Origin: Enterococcus raffinosus | GTDB lineage: Bacteria > Bacillota > Bacilli > Lactobacillales > Enterococcaceae | NCBI RefSeq assembly: GCF_018917525.1 | Contig: NZ_JAHLOS010000043.1 | Location: 1 to 36,717, forward strand | Direction: 5' to 3' | Length of the DNA: 36,717 nt | Part shown: positions 8,172-15,543 of the stretch, one piece after another | How the letters are laid out: each line of letters begins with the position of its first letter | How positions within the stretch are numbered: position 1 is the first letter of the stretch | Position numbers and translations under genes: made by a program | Notes under the pieces: generated by a model | What the model was told of the DNA's origin: nothing | Seen by the model: only the letters and a program-made list of their open reading frames with translations | Database searches by the model: none

Positions 8172-9254
8172 TTAACTAAATAAAATCTCCTTGAATCGTT
8201 CGATATCTGTCTCGCGACTTAAACGATTCACCTTTTCCTCATCATTGATCAATTCAATTAGACTCTTCATAATATTTAGGTGTGAGTAAGAATCAACTGC
8301 CGCTAGACAAAAAATGATTTTTACCGGATCATTCTCTTCATTGCCAAATTCAATCGGTTCTTTGATTGTTGCGACACTTATTCCTAACTGATTGACGCCA
8401 TCCTCAGGCCGAGCATGAGCCAACGCAATGTATTTTCCGATCACGATATACGGACCGTATTCCTTCACCGAGTCGATCATAGCAGCCACATAACTTGGTT
8501 CAATCACCTGATCCCGTATCAAAGGTTCAGAAACTCGACGAATCGATTCCTCCCAATTATTTACCTTCTGATTTAATAAAATATCGCTATCCTTCAACAC
8601 ATCTTCTAACATCGGCTGAATCTCCTTTTTGTTTATCTCTAAATGATTTTGGTCAAAGAGCTTCTCCAATTCCTGATAGATGGCTCCAGACACTTCTCCC
8701 CCGCTTTTTTTAATAGTATCGATCAGGGAATAAAACAATTGAGTGGAATCTTGATTGTTAACTAAACGTTTCAATTTATGATTTTCATTTAAAAAGCTGG
8801 TAATTCTCTTTTTGCTCTCTTCCTTAATAATCGGCTCTAGCTCCAACACTGGTTTATGAGCGTACTGAATGGACACTGTACTAAAGACCAAATCGACATC
8901 CAGCTTTTCGATCAACTGTAATTCTCGCGAGCTTAACACTGCTAACACTTCGATATTAAAGAGCTCCTTCAAATTTTCAGATAACAACTTGCCGGTCGCG
9001 ACCCCGTGATTACAAATAACTACTGCCTTATAGACATAATGAAGCTCTTGATTGATCGCACTGACGGATGTTGAAAAATGAATGGTTAAAAAAGCGATTT
9101 CATCTTCACTTAATCGATTACCTGTTACCTGCTCGATCGAAGGGGTAAATTGACGAATGGCAGAATAAATAGTGCCATAATTCTTTTTTATGTTTTCCTT
9201 CAACGGATTTACGATTTGAATATCGCTTTTCACCCGATTTATCAGACCGACCAA
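8172..9254 (-). CDS. PRD regulator, C-terminal half (PRD2-EIIB-EIIA) after an in-frame amber stop
   Basis: This 360-aa segment continues the same reading frame as the gene at 9288-10241; only TAG at 9288-9290 separates them, and the 11 codons between (EESLQEGLYKH) fit the missing PRD2 start. It holds the rest of PRD2 (H near LTIHF), an EIIB-like domain with VVICNHGVATGK, and a full EIIA(Fru/Mtl)-like domain with ALAHARPEDG, whose His is the normal phosphorylation site. The TTG at 9254 is a possible internal start, with GAAGGA 12 nt upstream, but initiation there is uncertain. If made, the fragment could be a free EIIA/EIIB donor, which the operon otherwise lacks. The simplest reading is an inactivated or readthrough regulator gene. 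Confidence 0.7.
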   Translation of the reverse strand: MVGLINRVKSDIQIVNPLKENIKKNYGTIYSAIRQFTPSIEQVTGNRLSEDEIAFLTIHFSTSVSAINQELHYVYKAVVICNHGVATGKLLSENLKELFNIEVLAVLSSRELQLIEKLDVDLVFSTVSIQYAHKPVLELEPIIKEESKKRITSFLNENHKLKRLVNNQDSTQLFYSLIDTIKKSGGEVSGAIYQELEKLFDQNHLEINKKEIQPMLEDVLKDSDILLNQKVNNWEESIRRVSEPLIRDQVIEPSYVAAMIDSVKEYGPYIVIGKYIALAHARPEDGVNQLGISVATIKEPIEFGNEENDPVKIIFCLAAVDSYSHLNIMKSLIELINDEEKVNRLSRETDIERFKEILFS

Positions 9255-9287
9255 ATGCTTGTACAGTCCTTCTTGTAAAGACTCTTC

Positions 9288-10241
9288 CTATCTGGAAAAT
9301 GGAATTTTGGTTTTTTTCTCGACAAATTGCATCAGTTGAATTGAAAGAAGCTGCGCCTGAACCCATTCGATCGAATTATTCATATCTCTTGAATTGAAGG
9401 TGTTCAACATAAAAACAATGTATTTGATTTCGACTTCTGGCGGTGAGAGTTGAAAGGCTTCGCAAATCGCTGTGACAAAATCACGAATGTCGCTTTGAGG
9501 CGTATCCGCAGCTTCCCACACCGAGCTTGCGATGAGATCTTCTCGTAAATAGCGACTCAACCAGACCGCTGTGAACATCAACAATTGATTGCGATAAATT
9601 GTATCTTCCAGCGAGGCCATTGATTGAACATATAAATCATCAAGTTTTTTCAGCCAGTGCCATGAGATATAACGATTTAGAATCGATAAATTAACAGAAG
9701 CTTTCTGTTCCTCCTGAGGTGAAATCACTCCAACAGCATTGTTGATCACATCGTAAACCATCGTTCGAATGGAGCGTTCAGCTCCTTGCAGCACAATTCC
9801 TTGCTTTGGCACACTCAACACCTCGATGCCGTATTCTGCCAAAATATTTCTGACGCGCCGCATATCTTCGTCCAATGAGCTTTTGGAAATTTGGTATTCT
9901 TCTTCTTTTTGATACAAGAACGTTGCTTTCTTTCCTAATGCAAAAGAAAGAATCAGGTCAAATATCCGACTTTCACGATCTAAGTACTGTTCCACGTCTG
10001 CTAAATCAAGCTGCTCAAGCAAGGAACTTTTCTGCTTCTGACTCAAAAATAGTTGATATCCTTTTTTCCTAAGATTCTTGATTTCGGGAAGTGACATCTT
10101 GGTTAAGAATTGGTTGATTTCTCTTAATTCATTTCGGACCGTTCGCGCACTGGCGTGAAATTCTTCTTCCAGCTTTTCAAGTGTTACTGGATAGTCAGAA
10201 GTTATAAAAATTCGTAATATTTTTACTGTGCGATCTTTCAT
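9288..10241 (-). CDS. PRD regulator, N-terminal half (HTH-HTH-PRD1), ended by an amber codon
   Basis: This 317-aa product begins with an HTH_11-type domain (VTLEKLEEEFHASARTVRNEL), followed by a second HTH (ISKSSLDEDMRRVRNIL) and PRD1 (about residues 185-295). It stops at IPFSR where PRD2 should begin. The TAG at 9288-9290 is followed in the same frame by the remaining domains, giving 689 codons in total, the normal size for MtlR/LicR-type activators. The ATG at 10241 has AAAGGAAG upstream. As first gene of the operon it should activate it. Without PRD2 and EIIA the truncated form cannot sense PTS phosphorylation normally; loss of activity or constitutive activity are both possible. Confidence 0.75.
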   Translation of the reverse strand: MKDRTVKILRIFITSDYPVTLEKLEEEFHASARTVRNELREINQFLTKMSLPEIKNLRKKGYQLFLSQKQKSSLLEQLDLADVEQYLDRESRIFDLILSFALGKKATFLYQKEEEYQISKSSLDEDMRRVRNILAEYGIEVLSVPKQGIVLQGAERSIRTMVYDVINNAVGVISPQEEQKASVNLSILNRYISWHWLKKLDDLYVQSMASLEDTIYRNQLLMFTAVWLSRYLREDLIASSVWEAADTPQSDIRDFVTAICEAFQLSPPEVEIKYIVFMLNTFNSRDMNNSIEWVQAQLLSIQLMQFVEKKTKIPFSR

Positions 10242-10266
10242 TCCAATCTTCCTTTCGTCTAAGGTG

Positions 10267-10295
10267 AGTATATAACCCTTTATTTTTCTTGATAA
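10267..10295 (-). promoter_or_regulatory. Sigma-A promoter of the regulator-PTS-aldolase operon
   Basis: On the minus strand, -35 TTATCA (10290-10295) and -10 TATACT (10267-10272) are separated by 17 bp. They lie about 26 bp upstream of the start codon at 10241. A cre-like sequence (TGTAAGCGCAACCT, 10329-10342, 12 of 14 positions) lies about 35 bp further upstream. Confidence 0.6.
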
Positions 10296-10717
10296 GTAGA
10301 GATTCTTGCAATCTTTTTTGGCAACAATGTAAGCGCAACCTAAAAAATGTTTAATTTATCTATCGTTATCTCATCGGAGTCTCCGTTATTTTATATCTCG
10401 TTTCAGGATTTTTTCAGTTTGCCTTTCACACATTTATAATGAGTTATCGTCACCTTTCTAGCTTGAAAAACAATACGCTTTTCTTTGTTTAAACAGCCAC
10501 TAGATGAAACAAAAAACTCCCACAAATGTGGAAGTTTTTCCGATTTTTTAACGCTTCATTCATTATAACTCAATCGATTTAATCCAACCTATTGGAGTTT
10601 ATAATCCTTGCTGAAATGGGACTATAAATAAAAATTTCTGGCTGTCTATTAATTATCAGTGAAAACATTTATACTAAAATTAGAGGATTCTAATAGAACA
10701 AAAAAGAAGGTGTTAAA
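10296..10717. other. AT-rich intergenic region between divergent units
   Basis: No convincing gene was found on either strand. It contains the possible cre at 10329-10342, a hairpin with flanking A and T runs at 10512-10539, and a TATACT (10670-10675) that may be the -10 of the small plus-strand gene at 10718; its -35 is poor. Confidence 0.5.
10512..10539. terminator. Bidirectional terminator-like hairpin without an obvious gene
   Basis: AAAAACTCCCAC (10512-10523) pairs with GTGGAAGTTTTT (10528-10539) with one internal mismatch and a 4-nt loop, flanked by A and T runs. No gene ends next to it on either strand, so it may insulate the two units or be left from a lost gene. Confidence 0.45.
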
Positions 10718-10867
10718 ATGGAAAAGGAAGAAGGAGGATCATTAGCAGCAGGATTAGCCATGGGTTTGATCTTTGGCATGCTGTTCGATAACCTTGCTTT
10801 AGGTTTAGCAATTGGGGTTGCTTTGGGGGCGTCTGGGGCGTTCGCTGCTAAAAAGAAAAAAGGATAA
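10718..10867 (+). CDS. Small glycine-rich membrane protein (49 aa)
   Basis: The ATG follows GAAGGTG at good spacing. The product begins with a charged MEKEEGG, continues as a hydrophobic stretch rich in Gly and Ala at four-residue spacing (LAAGLAMGLIFGMLF and LGLAIGVALGASG), and ends in a KKKKG tail. This suggests two short membrane helices with glycine-zipper packing and a basic cytoplasmic end. Similar short proteins are common hypotheticals in lactic acid bacteria. No function can be assigned. Confidence 0.6.
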   Translation: MEKEEGGSLAAGLAMGLIFGMLFDNLALGLAIGVALGASGAFAAKKKKG

Positions 10868-11031
10868 TCAGCACTACGAACGCTATTAAACGAAAAGCTT
10901 TTCCTGTCTAAATCCTTTCAATCGTTCGTTTTCCTAACTGTTCTTGGTTGCATTTAGAAGAAAATCAATATTAAATACGTATTTTTATATATGATTTTTT
11001 CTTTGCTTCAAGTATTCTTTAGGAGGATTCT

Positions 11032-11175
11032 ATGAAATCTACAATTGGATTAGGAAATATTTTTGCGTTTATTCTCTCTTATCAAAGATGGCACAGTGTA
11101 CTTTTGGCATTATTTCATGGTTTGTTTGGATGGTTATATGTTTTCTATTATGGCTTTTTCTACTGGGGCAGCTGA
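11032..11175 (+). CDS. Small hydrophobic membrane protein (47 aa)
   Basis: A near-perfect AGGAGG lies five bases before the ATG. The product has one long aromatic-rich hydrophobic stretch (LALFHGLFGWLYVFYY) after a short basic/aromatic segment (SYQRWHS), and ends FYWGS. It looks like a single-pass membrane protein or membrane peptide. Its gene is followed by a strong bidirectional terminator. The family is not recognised with certainty; a toxin-like or sensor-accessory role would be guesswork. Confidence 0.6.
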   Translation: MKSTIGLGNIFAFILSYQRWHSVLLALFHGLFGWLYVFYYGFFYWGS

Positions 11176-11218
11176 GCTCTTTACTTTGTGATCTACAAAA
11201 ACTATCGGTACATAAAAA

Positions 11219-11249
11219 CAACGATCCTACTCACTGAACAGGATCGTTG
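11219..11249. terminator. Bidirectional terminator
   Basis: A perfect 10-bp stem (11219-11228 with 11240-11249) and an 11-nt loop are followed by a T-rich stretch on the plus strand and by TTTTT on the minus strand. It serves the 47-aa plus-strand gene and the minus-strand flavodoxin operon. Confidence 0.85.
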
Positions 11250-11258
11250 ATTTGTTTT

Positions 11259-11570
11259 TTAATCAAAAATTTCCTTCGCCATCGCAAAAGCGCTCCAAGC
11301 TTTTGGCCAGCCGGCATAAAAAGCCAAATGTGTGATCAATGTGCTAATTTCTTCTTTTGTCACGCCATTTTCTTTGGCGATTTTTAAATGAGCTTCCAAT
11401 TGAGGTGCTCCCATGGCTAAAAGCGCAGAGCACGTAATCATACTGCGATCATGAGCCGAAAGCTCTTCCTCTTTTGCCCAAACTTCACCAAATAGCACAT
11501 CGTCATTTAATGCAGCAAACTGTGGGGCAAATTCTCCTAATTGTTCTCTTCCAGCTGTTTGTTTTTTCAT
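11259..11570 (-). CDS. Carboxymuconolactone decarboxylase (CMD/AhpD-like) family protein
   Basis: This 103-aa all-helical protein has the CMD-family pattern LSAHDRSMITCSALLAMG, then LEAHLKIAKENGVTKEEI and THLAFYAGWPKAW. In this family the Glu/His residues of the EAHL helix and the HLAFYAG helix form the active pocket. No CxxC motif is present, so it is of the YurZ-like decarboxylase or stress type rather than an AhpD thiol enzyme. The start has GGGGAG upstream. It is the last gene of a flavodoxin-cupin-CMD operon, a set often seen in redox or quinone-stress loci. The substrate is unknown. Confidence 0.85.
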   Translation of the reverse strand: MKKQTAGREQLGEFAPQFAALNDDVLFGEVWAKEEELSAHDRSMITCSALLAMGAPQLEAHLKIAKENGVTKEEISTLITHLAFYAGWPKAWSAFAMAKEIFD

Positions 11571-11582
11571 GATATTCTCCCC

Positions 11583-11996
11583 TTATTTTTCCAATTTGTC
11601 GTACCATTCATCACTAACCGGCTCCAACCATTTCGGTGTCCCGGCAGTGATGGCGATGTGTTCGAACCAACTATCTTTTGCTGCGCCATGCCAATGTTTG
11701 ACTCCATCATGGGTGACGATCACATCTCCAGCCTGTAAAAATTGTGGTGCTTTATTTTCTTCTTGATACCAGCCTTCTCCACCCGTTACTAATAATAATT
11801 GATAGCCATCATGATGAATGTGCCAGTTGTTGCGGCAGCCCGGTTCAAAAGTGACGTTGGCAACACCAACATTGATCGCTGGATCAGCAACTAATGATTG
11901 GAGATAACTTTGTCCTATAAAATATTTTGCGTAAGCCTCGTTCTTTTCTCCAATTGGAAAAATTACGCCGTTTTTCACTTCTTGATGTTTTTTCAT
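11583..11996 (-). CDS. Cupin-domain protein
   Basis: This 137-aa single-domain cupin shows motif 1 as WHIHHDGYQLLLVTGGEGW and motif 2 as GDVIVTHDGVKHWHGA, so three or four histidines can bind a metal. The ATG at 11996 has GGAGG eight bases upstream; the longer in-frame extension to 12041 overlaps the previous gene and is rejected. It lies 20 bp after the flavodoxin stop and 12 bp before the CMD gene. Cupin plus CMD pairs often act on related small molecules, sometimes as fused proteins. The exact reaction is unknown. Confidence 0.85.
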   Translation of the reverse strand: MKKHQEVKNGVIFPIGEKNEAYAKYFIGQSYLQSLVADPAINVGVANVTFEPGCRNNWHIHHDGYQLLLVTGGEGWYQEENKAPQFLQAGDVIVTHDGVKHWHGAAKDSWFEHIAITAGTPKWLEPVSDEWYDKLEK

Positions 11997-12016
11997 TATA
12001 AATTTCCTCCGATTAA

Positions 12017-12532
12017 TTAGTTTGAATAAGCCAGCAGCCAATTTCTTACTGCTGTTTCTGAGCGATCAACTTTTGAACCACGTACAGCTAAACCTGTTTT
12101 GATCTCAGCGCCAGAGCAAGCCGCCTGCAAATCTTGAATACTTGAACCAAAGGCACTACCTTCATGAGTACAAAATGGATAGATCACCTTATTCTTCCAC
12201 TCTTGATCCGCTAAAAAAGTGGCAACGATTTGCGGATAAGTGCCCCACCAATTAGGAAAACCCAGAAAAATGCTGTCCACTTGAGTTAAATCCAGCGGCA
12301 GCTTCTCATAATCAATCCGTGTAGAAGCTTGTTTTTCTTTTTCCGCTTGTTGAACCGCCTCGTCATAGCTTTCTGAATAGGCAATCTTTGGCAACAATTC
12401 ATAACTCTCGATCGCCAACGCATGACTGATTTTTTCTGCTAGAACGGCTGTATTTCCTTTAGTAATCCTTTGTTTTGTCCCATTAAGGTAGTTCTCACCA
12501 GCTCTTGAAAAATAGATAACTACAGCAGTCAT
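12017..12532 (-). CDS. Flavodoxin-family protein
   Basis: This 171-aa cytoplasmic protein has the flavodoxin fold: strand AVVIYFSRAGENY with an FMN phosphate loop, LDLTQVDSIFLGFPNWWGTYP with the aromatic 50s loop, and FCTHEGSAFGSS in the 90s-loop region. It likely binds FMN and reduces or carries electrons to a small substrate. The ATG at 12532 has AAGGAGGG upstream; the extension to 12610 has no ribosome binding site. It is first in an operon with a cupin and a CMD protein, downstream of a LysR regulator. A second, membrane-anchored flavodoxin occurs at 21591-22208. Confidence 0.88.
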   Translation of the reverse strand: MTAVVIYFSRAGENYLNGTKQRITKGNTAVLAEKISHALAIESYELLPKIAYSESYDEAVQQAEKEKQASTRIDYEKLPLDLTQVDSIFLGFPNWWGTYPQIVATFLADQEWKNKVIYPFCTHEGSAFGSSIQDLQAACSGAEIKTGLAVRGSKVDRSETAVRNWLLAYSN

Positions 12533-12557
12533 AATTTCCCTCCTTGTTCGCTTTTTT

Positions 12558-12571
12558 ATTCGCATACGAAT
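12558..12571. promoter_or_regulatory. Inverted repeat in the flavodoxin operon leader
   Basis: ATTCG-CATA-CGAAT forms a 5-bp inverted repeat about 26 bp upstream of the flavodoxin start codon. It could be a binding site for the neighbouring LysR-type regulator, but its place close to the start is unusual for an activator site. Confidence 0.3.
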
Positions 12572-12652
12572 CTGGCAAGCTGCTCGTTCAGTTTTCTCTC
12601 CAAAAATCAAGAATAAATCTCGTATCTCTGTAAAAACGTAACTCGCAAAAAA

Positions 12653-12682
12653 GTCGTATCCTGAACATCTTCAGAATACGAC
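12653..12682 (-). terminator. Terminator of the LysR gene
   Basis: GTCGTAT and CTGA (12653-12664) pair with TCAG and ATACGAC (12671-12682) with one mismatch. TTTTTT follows on the minus strand at 12652-12647. It separates the LysR gene from the flavodoxin operon, so the latter must have its own promoter. Confidence 0.8.
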
Positions 12683-12721
12683 GTATGCACTACTATGTCT
12701 AATACCTATAAAATCATAGTA

Positions 12722-13603
12722 CTATAGCTTAAAAGCATGTTTAAATCGATTGATCAATTCTTGCGCAGCTGGCGTCTGCACTCGTTTTTTCCAAACTAAG
12801 ACACAATTTGTTTTTATACTGGGTTCCAAAGGAATAAAAAACGCATTTTCTAATTTACGATCAGAAATAGCCCCTTCAATCGCCAATGCCACCCCAACTT
12901 TATGATCAACTAACGGCAAAATATTGAAAATCAAATTGTAGTTGCCAACAATGTTTAATTGATCGTATGGTATTTTTGACCATTTTGCTAATAACTTTTG
13001 AACCTCTGATCGCCCAGAACACAAGATTGGCAACCCTTTGATATCTTCCGGACGCAGAACGTTTTTATTGGCAATAAATAATTCCTTCGACGCCAAGAAA
13101 CCCCAATTTTCCTCTCTTGGCAACCTCAGCATCTCAACCTCATTTAAAACAATCGGTTCAATCAAAATAGCCATATCCAATATGCCCTTTTCCAAACGAT
13201 CCGAGATATCATCACTCGTACCTGTGACCAAATTAAACCGAATTTGGGGATAATCACTAATTAACTCTTCCAGCATCATCGCCAAAGTATCCGAGTTATC
13301 AGCCTCAACACAGCCAATCGTTATCGTCCCGCTGAGTTGTTCCTTGCGTTGGGCCGAAAAAGCCTGCTCCAGCTTATCATCCAACGCTAAAATTTCCTCT
13401 GCTCGCTCTTTCAAAAAAAGGCCATCCTGAGTCAAACGCAACCGATTTTTTTCACGATGAAAAAGTGGCGTACCAATAGTTTCCTCCAATTCTTTGATTT
13501 GACGACTCAAGGTTGGCTGAGTAATATTCAAAATTCGTGCTGCCCGCGAAATATTTCCTTCCTGTGCAACTGTCCAGAAATAACGTAAAAGTCTGATTTC
13601 CAT
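12722..13603 (-). CDS. LysR-family transcriptional regulator
   Basis: This 293-aa protein has the N-terminal winged HTH of LysR regulators (residues 1-60, with AARILNITQPTLSRQIKELE) and a periplasmic-binding-protein-like effector domain from about residue 90 (TITIGCVEADNSD). The length is typical. The ATG at 13603 has AGAGGCG upstream. It is transcribed in the same direction as the flavodoxin-cupin-CMD operon that follows, although a terminator lies between. It is the likely regulator of that operon and may sense a small organic molecule. Confidence 0.9.
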   Translation of the reverse strand: MEIRLLRYFWTVAQEGNISRAARILNITQPTLSRQIKELEETIGTPLFHREKNRLRLTQDGLFLKERAEEILALDDKLEQAFSAQRKEQLSGTITIGCVEADNSDTLAMMLEELISDYPQIRFNLVTGTSDDISDRLEKGILDMAILIEPIVLNEVEMLRLPREENWGFLASKELFIANKNVLRPEDIKGLPILCSGRSEVQKLLAKWSKIPYDQLNIVGNYNLIFNILPLVDHKVGVALAIEGAISDRKLENAFFIPLEPSIKTNCVLVWKKRVQTPAAQELINRFKHAFKL

Positions 13604-13678
13604 AATTCGCCTCTGTTTTTTATTTTTCTTTTACTATAACAGAAATTTGTTTCTACGTTTACAAAGCCTTCACACAAA

Positions 13679-13703
13679 ACACCGACGAAACTTCCGCCGG
13701 TGT
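13679..13703 (-). terminator. Terminator after mtlA
   Basis: ACACCG (13679-13684) pairs with CGGTGT (13698-13703), with a short inner CG pair and an A-C mismatch. On the minus strand the tail is TTTTGTG. It lies a few bases past the mtlA stop. Confidence 0.6.
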
Positions 13704-13708
13704 CGAAA

Positions 13709-15154
13709 TTATTCTTTGTTTTTCGCTTCCACAATCTCATTGACCAGTTCATCGATCGCAGGATCTTGCAGGTAATTTTTCAAGGTTACGATCTTCATTT
13801 TCGGATGGGCTTTTCGTGTACGCTCCTCCAGATCTCGATGAACAACCACCATATCACTATCTTTTGGCACATCCTCAATCCGATAATTCTTTACTTCAAT
13901 ATCCGTGATGCCGGCTTTTTGCAGTTTCTTCTTGAAGGTCGTGGCGCCCATCGCACTGCTGCCCATTCCAGCGTCACAGGCAAAGGAAACTTTACTGATG
14001 TTTGCTAAGCGCGTATTTTCTGTTTTAACATTTTCCCCACTCAATAATTCTTTTCCTTCTGATTTCATAGTTTTGGATTTTTGCACAGACTCTTCGAAGC
14101 TTTCATCATCATCTGGAGTTTTATCTGCTTTCAAGATTACAGAAGCTACTAAGAAGGAGACGGCTGTTCCAATAACGACTCCAGCGATTACTCCAAAAAA
14201 GTTTCCTTTAGGAGTTAAAGCTAGGTAAGAAAAGATCGAACCAGGACTCGGGCCAGCAACTAATCCTACGTTAAGTAATTGGAATGTCAGCGTCCCAGCC
14301 ATTCCTCCAGCGATCATCGCTAAAATAGTAATCGGTTTCATCAATACGTATGGAAAATACATCTCATGAATCCCGCCTAAGAAGTGAATAATGATCGCTC
14401 CCGGAGCGGTCCGTTTTGCCACTTTTTTCCCAAAGAAGGAATACGCAAGCAATAAGCCCAATCCAGGTCCAGGGTTTGATGCAACCATGAAGTAGATGGA
14501 TTTTCCGGCTTCTAAAGTTTGCTGCATCCCTAATGGATAATACACCCCTTGGTCAATCACATTATTTAAGAAAAGGACTTTTGCAGGTTCATTGATCAAA
14601 GACAGTAACGGCAAGAATCCCGTTGAAACTAAGGCCTCGATTGCATTCGTTACGAATTGGTTCGCCGATTGGATCGTTGGGCCAACTACCAAATAAGACA
14701 AACACATCAATACAAAGCCGATAATTCCAATCGAAAAATTGTTAACGACCATTTCAAACCCAGCTGGGATTTTTCCATCTAAAAAGTTATCAGTCTTTTT
14801 CATGACCCAACCACCTAATGGTCCCATGATCATTGCACCCATAAACATTGGAATGTCTGCCCCGATAATCAAACCAATCGTTCCGATCGTTCCTAAAACA
14901 GCACCGCGCTGTCCGCCAATCATGCGCCCACCGGTATATGCTAACAATAATGGCAATAAGTAACTAACTGTTGGCCCCACCAGCTCATTTAACGCTTCAT
15001 TTGGAAACCAGCCCGTTGGAATAAATAGCGCAGTCGCGATTCCCCAAGCGATGAACGCGCCAATGTTTGGCAACACCATATTCGTCAAGAATCCGCCAAA
15101 CGCCTGAACTCTTGCACGCATTGATACTTGTTTTCCTTCATTCGTTACATCCAT
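13709..15154 (-). CDS. mtlA: PTS EIICB, mannitol/hexitol specific
   Basis: This 481-aa protein is the CB form of MtlA, with EIIA encoded separately. About eight membrane segments form the EIIC part, with the family signature GGIHEMYFPYV, which carries the substrate-related Glu. A charged linker follows, then an EIIB domain with CDAGMGSS; the phosphocysteine is residue 393. It imports a hexitol as its 1-phosphate. The ATG at 15154 lies eight bases after GAGGAG; the GTG at 15163 overlaps that site and is rejected. Upstream lie a 119-bp leader shared with the WxL gene and an IS110 element that separates mtlA from mtlF. A terminator follows. Mannitol is the best guess, but extra isomerase genes in the locus leave room for another hexitol. 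Confidence 0.92.
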   Translation of the reverse strand: MDVTNEGKQVSMRARVQAFGGFLTNMVLPNIGAFIAWGIATALFIPTGWFPNEALNELVGPTVSYLLPLLLAYTGGRMIGGQRGAVLGTIGTIGLIIGADIPMFMGAMIMGPLGGWVMKKTDNFLDGKIPAGFEMVVNNFSIGIIGFVLMCLSYLVVGPTIQSANQFVTNAIEALVSTGFLPLLSLINEPAKVLFLNNVIDQGVYYPLGMQQTLEAGKSIYFMVASNPGPGLGLLLAYSFFGKKVAKRTAPGAIIIHFLGGIHEMYFPYVLMKPITILAMIAGGMAGTLTFQLLNVGLVAGPSPGSIFSYLALTPKGNFFGVIAGVVIGTAVSFLVASVILKADKTPDDDESFEESVQKSKTMKSEGKELLSGENVKTENTRLANISKVSFACDAGMGSSAMGATTFKKKLQKAGITDIEVKNYRIEDVPKDSDMVVVHRDLEERTRKAHPKMKIVTLKNYLQDPAIDELVNEIVEAKNKE

Positions 15155-15162
15155 ATCTTTCA

Positions 15163-15281
15163 CTCCTCGTAATATAGTTTTAAGAGTGATAAATCACTCA
15201 AATTTTATTCTATTGTTCTTTGATAATTTAATAACACTTTAGTTGCTAGGTGCTTGTGTGATGTTCTAGAATTGACTCCTG
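15163..15281 (-). repeat. 119-bp shared leader, copy A (upstream of mtlA)
   Basis: It matches 36599-36717 without gaps, with about 6 mismatches, and all mismatches fall before the last 33 bp. It includes the Shine-Dalgarno GAGGAG and a 16-bp inverted repeat GAGTGAT-AA-ATCACTC (15184-15199). A possible minus-strand promoter is TTATTA, 16 bp, TAGAAT. It may be a conserved leader next to which the IS inserted, or the outer end of the IS itself. Confidence 0.75.
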
Positions 15282-15339
15282 GAAAGGACTCACGGGAAAA
15301 TGCTATCGCTCCTTGCAGCTTTGACTGCTCTTAAAAGTC

Positions 15340-15500
15340 TGTGACCCGAACCGTTGATATATCCTCCAACACACTAGCTGTATCCACTGGATTTCTACCT
15401 TTTCGTAACAGGATTGGGTGTGGCTTTGAAGTCCAGTGATTCGAATACGATTATGCGAGGCTGTCGTTAGACAACGGTCTTCTGGGATATCCCACAGGTA
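15340..15500 (+). ncRNA. Candidate IS110 bridge RNA region
   Basis: IS110 elements are known to express a bridge RNA from the non-coding end next to the recombinase gene. Here CACTGGA (15385-15391) pairs with TCCAGTG (15432-15438) around a 40-nt loop. ACCGTTG near 15350 pairs with CAACGGT at 15472-15478, enclosing that stem. A perfect 12-nt palindrome TGGGATATCCCA lies at 15483-15494. This layout fits a bridge RNA with a large guide loop. The exact RNA ends and guide bases cannot be set by eye. Confidence 0.45.
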
Positions 15501-15543
15501 CCAAGCAATTTCCAAAATACAAGCGAAAGGAGGTCCTTCCCTC

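Noticed and set aside
9118-9366. 82-aa minus-strand ORF spanning the break in the PRD regulator, suggesting a frameshift
   Set aside because: The two halves of the regulator are in the same frame and separated only by TAG; the ORF is in another frame and reads as unrelated sequence.
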